The position numbers and the translations under genes were made by a program. From the NCBI GenBank assembly GCA_020028375.1, contig JAHZNX010000084.1, positions 1 through 8,591 on the forward strand: 8,591 bases of DNA, in the 5' to 3' direction. A model generated the notes under the pieces. That model searched no databases. It saw nothing but the letters and a program-made list of their open reading frames with translations, and had not been told where the DNA came from. Position 1 is the stretch's first letter. The number at the start of each line of letters is the position of its first letter. This DNA is from Betaproteobacteria bacterium. Its GTDB lineage: Bacteria > Pseudomonadota > Gammaproteobacteria > Burkholderiales > SG8-41. Positions 6,577 through 8,591 of the stretch are shown here, in pieces.

Positions 6577-7884
6577 CTACATTCCAGCCTCGGCCTCTAT
6601 TGCGGCGCGCCTTCCGCGCGCCACATCGAGGCCGGAGAGTATTGCGATCCCGATGACGAAGAATGCGCCGGTCATCAGCATCGCGAAGCGGTGGTCGCCG
6701 AGAGTTACCCATGTCACGACGCCGTATGTCACGGGCCCGAGAATCGCGGAAAGCTTCACCGCGAGCCCCCACAGGCCGAAGAATTCGGCGGTGCGCGCAG
6801 GCGGGCTGAGGTAGCCGACCAGGGCGCGGCCGGCCGACTGGCTCGAGCCGAGGCACAGCCCGACGAGGTTCGCGACGATCCAGAACAATGTCGCCCCCTC
6901 GGCCATCCATGCCAGCACCACCGCGAGCAGCCAGCCCACCATCGTGATCACGAGGGTCCGCACGTGCCCGATGCGGTCCTGCACGTAGCCGAACGCGAAG
7001 GCGCCCACCGCCGCGGTGACATTCACCACCAGGATCAGGAAGAGTGTGTCGCGCGTGGTGAATGCCATGACCTCCTGGGCGTACACGGCGGCGAGCGCAA
7101 CCACGGTCTGGATGCCCGCCTGGTAGAACACGACGCACACCAGGAAGCGCCACAGGTCCGCGTGGTGGCGCGCATGGCTCACCGAATCCAGGACTCGAGC
7201 GAAGGCGCTCCTCACGAGATCGGAGGCCCCCGCGACCGGTTGCGCCCGTTCCTGCAGGAACACGAACGTGGGCAGGCTCGCGACGGCGAAGAGGGCCGCG
7301 GTGATCAGCATGGTGACGGGCACGAACTCGGCGGCGGTCGCTCCCTGCGCCTGCGCGTGCGACACGTAGACGAGACACGCGCCGAGCGCGACGAGACCGC
7401 CGCAGTAGCCGAGGCTCCAGCCCCATCCCGACACCTTTCCCATCGCCTCGCCGCGCGCGATCTCCGGCAGGAACGCCGCGATCAAATTCTCGCCGCTGCC
7501 GAAGAAGAAATTGGAGAGAATCACCAGCGCGACTCCGAGCGCAAGCTCCCCCTCCCCTACGAGCGCGAGCCCCGCGGTGAACACGACGCACCCCGCCGTG
7601 GTGAAGAGCAGCAGCCGCTTCTTCGCCGAGTGCGCGTCGGCATAGGCGCCGATCACCGGGGCGGTCACCATGATGAGCGCATAGGACGCCGCGAGCGCGG
7701 CAGTCCAGGCAAACGTCGCCCACGGCGCGTTGCCCGCCACCACGGCGACGAAATAGGCGTTGAAGACCGCGGTGATGACGACGGTGGTGTAGCCGGAGTT
7801 GGCGAAGTCGTACATCGCCCAAGAAAAAACCTCGCTTGGGCGTACGCCGGGAGCGAGGTTTTTTCCTAACGCAGAATCACTCAA
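6577..7884 (-). CDS. MFS transporter, UMF1 / Atg22-like family
   Basis: This 435-residue inner-membrane protein has about twelve hydrophobic helices, roughly at 26-50, 57-80, 90-110, 115-131, 155-174, 188-210, 243-266, 279-301, 308-327, 331-348, 368-392 and 398-418. The N-terminal SWAMYDFANSGYTTVV (21-36) is the hallmark of the UMF1/Atg22-like group. GAYADAHSAKKR after helix 2 is the MFS loop motif, and GSGENLIAAFLPEI and VSGWGWSLGYCGG also fit the group. The substrate is unknown; related proteins are linked to amino acid or small-molecule export. The frame has no ATG or GTG before TTG 7884, which lacks a ribosome site. The next option, ATG 7815, would drop the conserved SWA. A terminator-shaped hairpin overlaps codons 7-21. 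The start is therefore uncertain, the family call is not. Confidence 0.88.
   Translation of the reverse strand: MSDSALGKNLAPGVRPSEVFSWAMYDFANSGYTTVVITAVFNAYFVAVVAGNAPWATFAWTAALAASYALIMVTAPVIGAYADAHSAKKRLLLFTTAGCVVFTAGLALVGEGELALGVALVILSNFFFGSGENLIAAFLPEIARGEAMGKVSGWGWSLGYCGGLVALGACLVYVSHAQAQGATAAEFVPVTMLITAALFAVASLPTFVFLQERAQPVAGASDLVRSAFARVLDSVSHARHHADLWRFLVCVVFYQAGIQTVVALAAVYAQEVMAFTTRDTLFLILVVNVTAAVGAFAFGYVQDRIGHVRTLVITMVGWLLAVVLAWMAEGATLFWIVANLVGLCLGSSQSAGRALVGYLSPPARTAEFFGLWGLAVKLSAILGPVTYGVVTWVTLGDHRFAMLMTGAFFVIGIAILSGLDVARGRRAAIEAEAGM
7824..7864 (-). terminator. Intrinsic-terminator-like hairpin, symmetric on both strands
   Basis: AAAAAACCTCGCT (7824-7836) and AGCGAGGTTTTTT (7852-7864) are perfect 13-bp arms around a 15-base loop, which itself holds the palindrome GGCGTACGCC. 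The GC-rich stem ends in six T residues on either strand, so it could stop transcription in both directions. It lies 116-156 bp past the stop of the binding-protein gene and would serve as its terminator, but it also covers codons 7-21 of the MFS frame. It could be a plain terminator (if MFS starts further in) or an attenuator. Confidence 0.7.
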
Positions 7885-7890
7885 TTTGAG
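7880..7890. repeat. Short palindrome flanked by AGAATC direct repeats at the MFS start
   Basis: CTCAA-T-TTGAG (7880-7890) is a perfect dyad that covers the TTG start codon of the MFS gene. The second copy of a direct repeat AGAATC (7873-7878 and 7889-7894) overlaps its edge. This could be a binding site for a regulator, but such short dyads also arise by chance. Confidence 0.25.
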
Positions 7891-7979
7891 AATCCGCGGG
7901 CCCGTCCGAGAACGCGTATTCGGCGAAAGGGGTTGCCGACCACCTGAAGCAGCCGCCGCGACAACCTAGCGGATGCTTC

Positions 7980-8591
7980 TCATTTCAGCAGTCCCATGCG
8001 CTTGGCGATTTCCAGGTACTCCTTGCTGCGCTCCTTCATGAACGCCGCGTTTTTGTCGTAGGGAACGTCCACGACCTCATAGCCGCCGTCGGCCATCCAC
8101 TTGAGGATCTGCGGGTCCTTGTTCAGCTCCGCCATCATGTCGGAAACCCTTTTCCGCGCATCGAGCGGCGTGGGCTTGGGCACTGCGACGCCGCGATAGG
8201 CGCCGTCCACCCACTTGATCCCGAGTTCCTTGAATGTCGGCACGTCGGGAAACTCCGGATGACGCCTGTCCAGGGCGACCGCCAGCATCCGCATCCTCCC
8301 TCGCTGCTGGATCACGACCGGCAGGTAGTTCATCGCGCCCGTGACGTGCTTGCCGAGCACCGCCGTGACCAGCTCGCCGGTGCCCTTGAATGGCACATAG
8401 GTGCTCTTGACGTCGGCGTACAGGTTGAATTTCTCGTGCGCGAGGTGATTGGCGGAGAAGGTCGCTGACCCGCCGAAGGCCAGCGCGCCGGGCTTGGCCT
8501 TCGCCGCCTTCACCAGATCGCCGAAGGTCTTATACGGGCTGTCGGCGGCCACGATGATCGCGTCCGCCGTGTAGTGAAACCAGTAGACCGG
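7980..8591 (-). CDS. Bug/TctC-family periplasmic substrate-binding protein (5' end cut off)
   Basis: The 203 visible residues are the C-terminal two thirds of a binding protein that feeds tripartite tricarboxylate transporters (TTT). These capture organic acids in the periplasm and pass them to the TctAB membrane pair. The frame continues through the window edge at 8591. The visible GTG at 8552 is internal, because the residues before it (PVYWFHYTADAIIV) fit the family. Typical segments are ADSPYKTFGDLVKAAKAKPG, LAFGGSATFSANHLAHEKF, STYVPFKGTGELVTAVLGKH, EFPDVPTFKELGI and the ending YLEIAKRMGLLK. The signal peptide lies outside the window. Full-length members have about 320 residues. No TctA or TctB gene is visible, which is common because Bug genes are often orphans in Burkholderiales. 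A terminator-like hairpin follows its stop. Confidence 0.92.
   Translation of the reverse strand, partial: PVYWFHYTADAIIVAADSPYKTFGDLVKAAKAKPGALAFGGSATFSANHLAHEKFNLYADVKSTYVPFKGTGELVTAVLGKHVTGAMNYLPVVIQQRGRMRMLAVALDRRHPEFPDVPTFKELGIKWVDGAYRGVAVPKPTPLDARKRVSDMMAELNKDPQILKWMADGGYEVVDVPYDKNAAFMKERSKEYLEIAKRMGLLK

Noticed and set aside
6235..7869. A 544-codon + strand frame across the intergenic repeat and the MFS gene, and a 488-codon - strand frame at 6356-7822.
   Set aside because: Both are Arg/His-rich shadows of the MFS gene, which has clear membrane helices and family motifs. Both also run through the REPIN-like repeat, which is not protein-coding in appearance.
8549..8552. Start of the binding-protein gene at the GTG ending at 8552.
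   Set aside because: The frame continues to the window edge with family-like residues, and a start here would remove the signal peptide and first lobe.

Overview
The window is about 8.6 kb of GC-rich, gene-dense bacterial DNA. It most resembles a betaproteobacterium of the Burkholderiales type. The reasons are the DarP (DUF615)-Mog gene pair, a Bug/TctC-type periplasmic substrate-binding protein, and a pair of large PilZ-like proteins of a kind I associate with Betaproteobacteria. This placement is inference from gene content; no rRNA or other phylogenetic marker is present.

Left part, + strand (1-3000): the 3' end of darP, then four genes that look like one transcription unit: mog (molybdenum cofactor adenylyltransferase), an 88-residue protein of unknown function, an Abhydrolase_2 carboxylesterase, and a family III (CaiB/BaiF) CoA-transferase. 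The gaps between them are 39, 17 and -4 bp. An extended -10 element sits so close to the mog ATG that the mRNA may be almost leaderless.

Middle part, - strand (2969-6180): two tandem paralogues of 514 and 521 residues. Each has a long N-terminal region and a C-terminal PilZ-like signature. They are about 51% identical by hand count over the first 220 residues, so the duplication is old. Each has its own TACAAT-type -10 box inside a shared CACTACAAT sequence. A perfect 15-bp dyad covers the predicted transcription start of the downstream copy. The 3' end of that copy overlaps the 3' end of the CoA-transferase gene by 32 bp, tail to tail.

Right part (6256-8591): a gene-free stretch of about 320 bp carries a 97-bp REPIN-like element, two 25-nt arms in inverted orientation with nested palindromes. 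It is followed, on the - strand, by a 12-helix UMF1/Atg22-like MFS transporter, with the 3' two thirds of a TctC-type binding protein upstream of it and cut by the window edge. The oddest feature is a strong intrinsic-terminator-shaped hairpin (13-bp perfect arms ending in A6/T6) that lies inside the first 20 codons of the transporter gene.

Most genes are housekeeping or ordinary accessory metabolism. Nothing here is clearly a new defence, mobile or biosynthetic system. The parts most worth a second look are the embedded hairpin, the paralogous PilZ-like pair with its promoter architecture, and the REPIN-like repeat.
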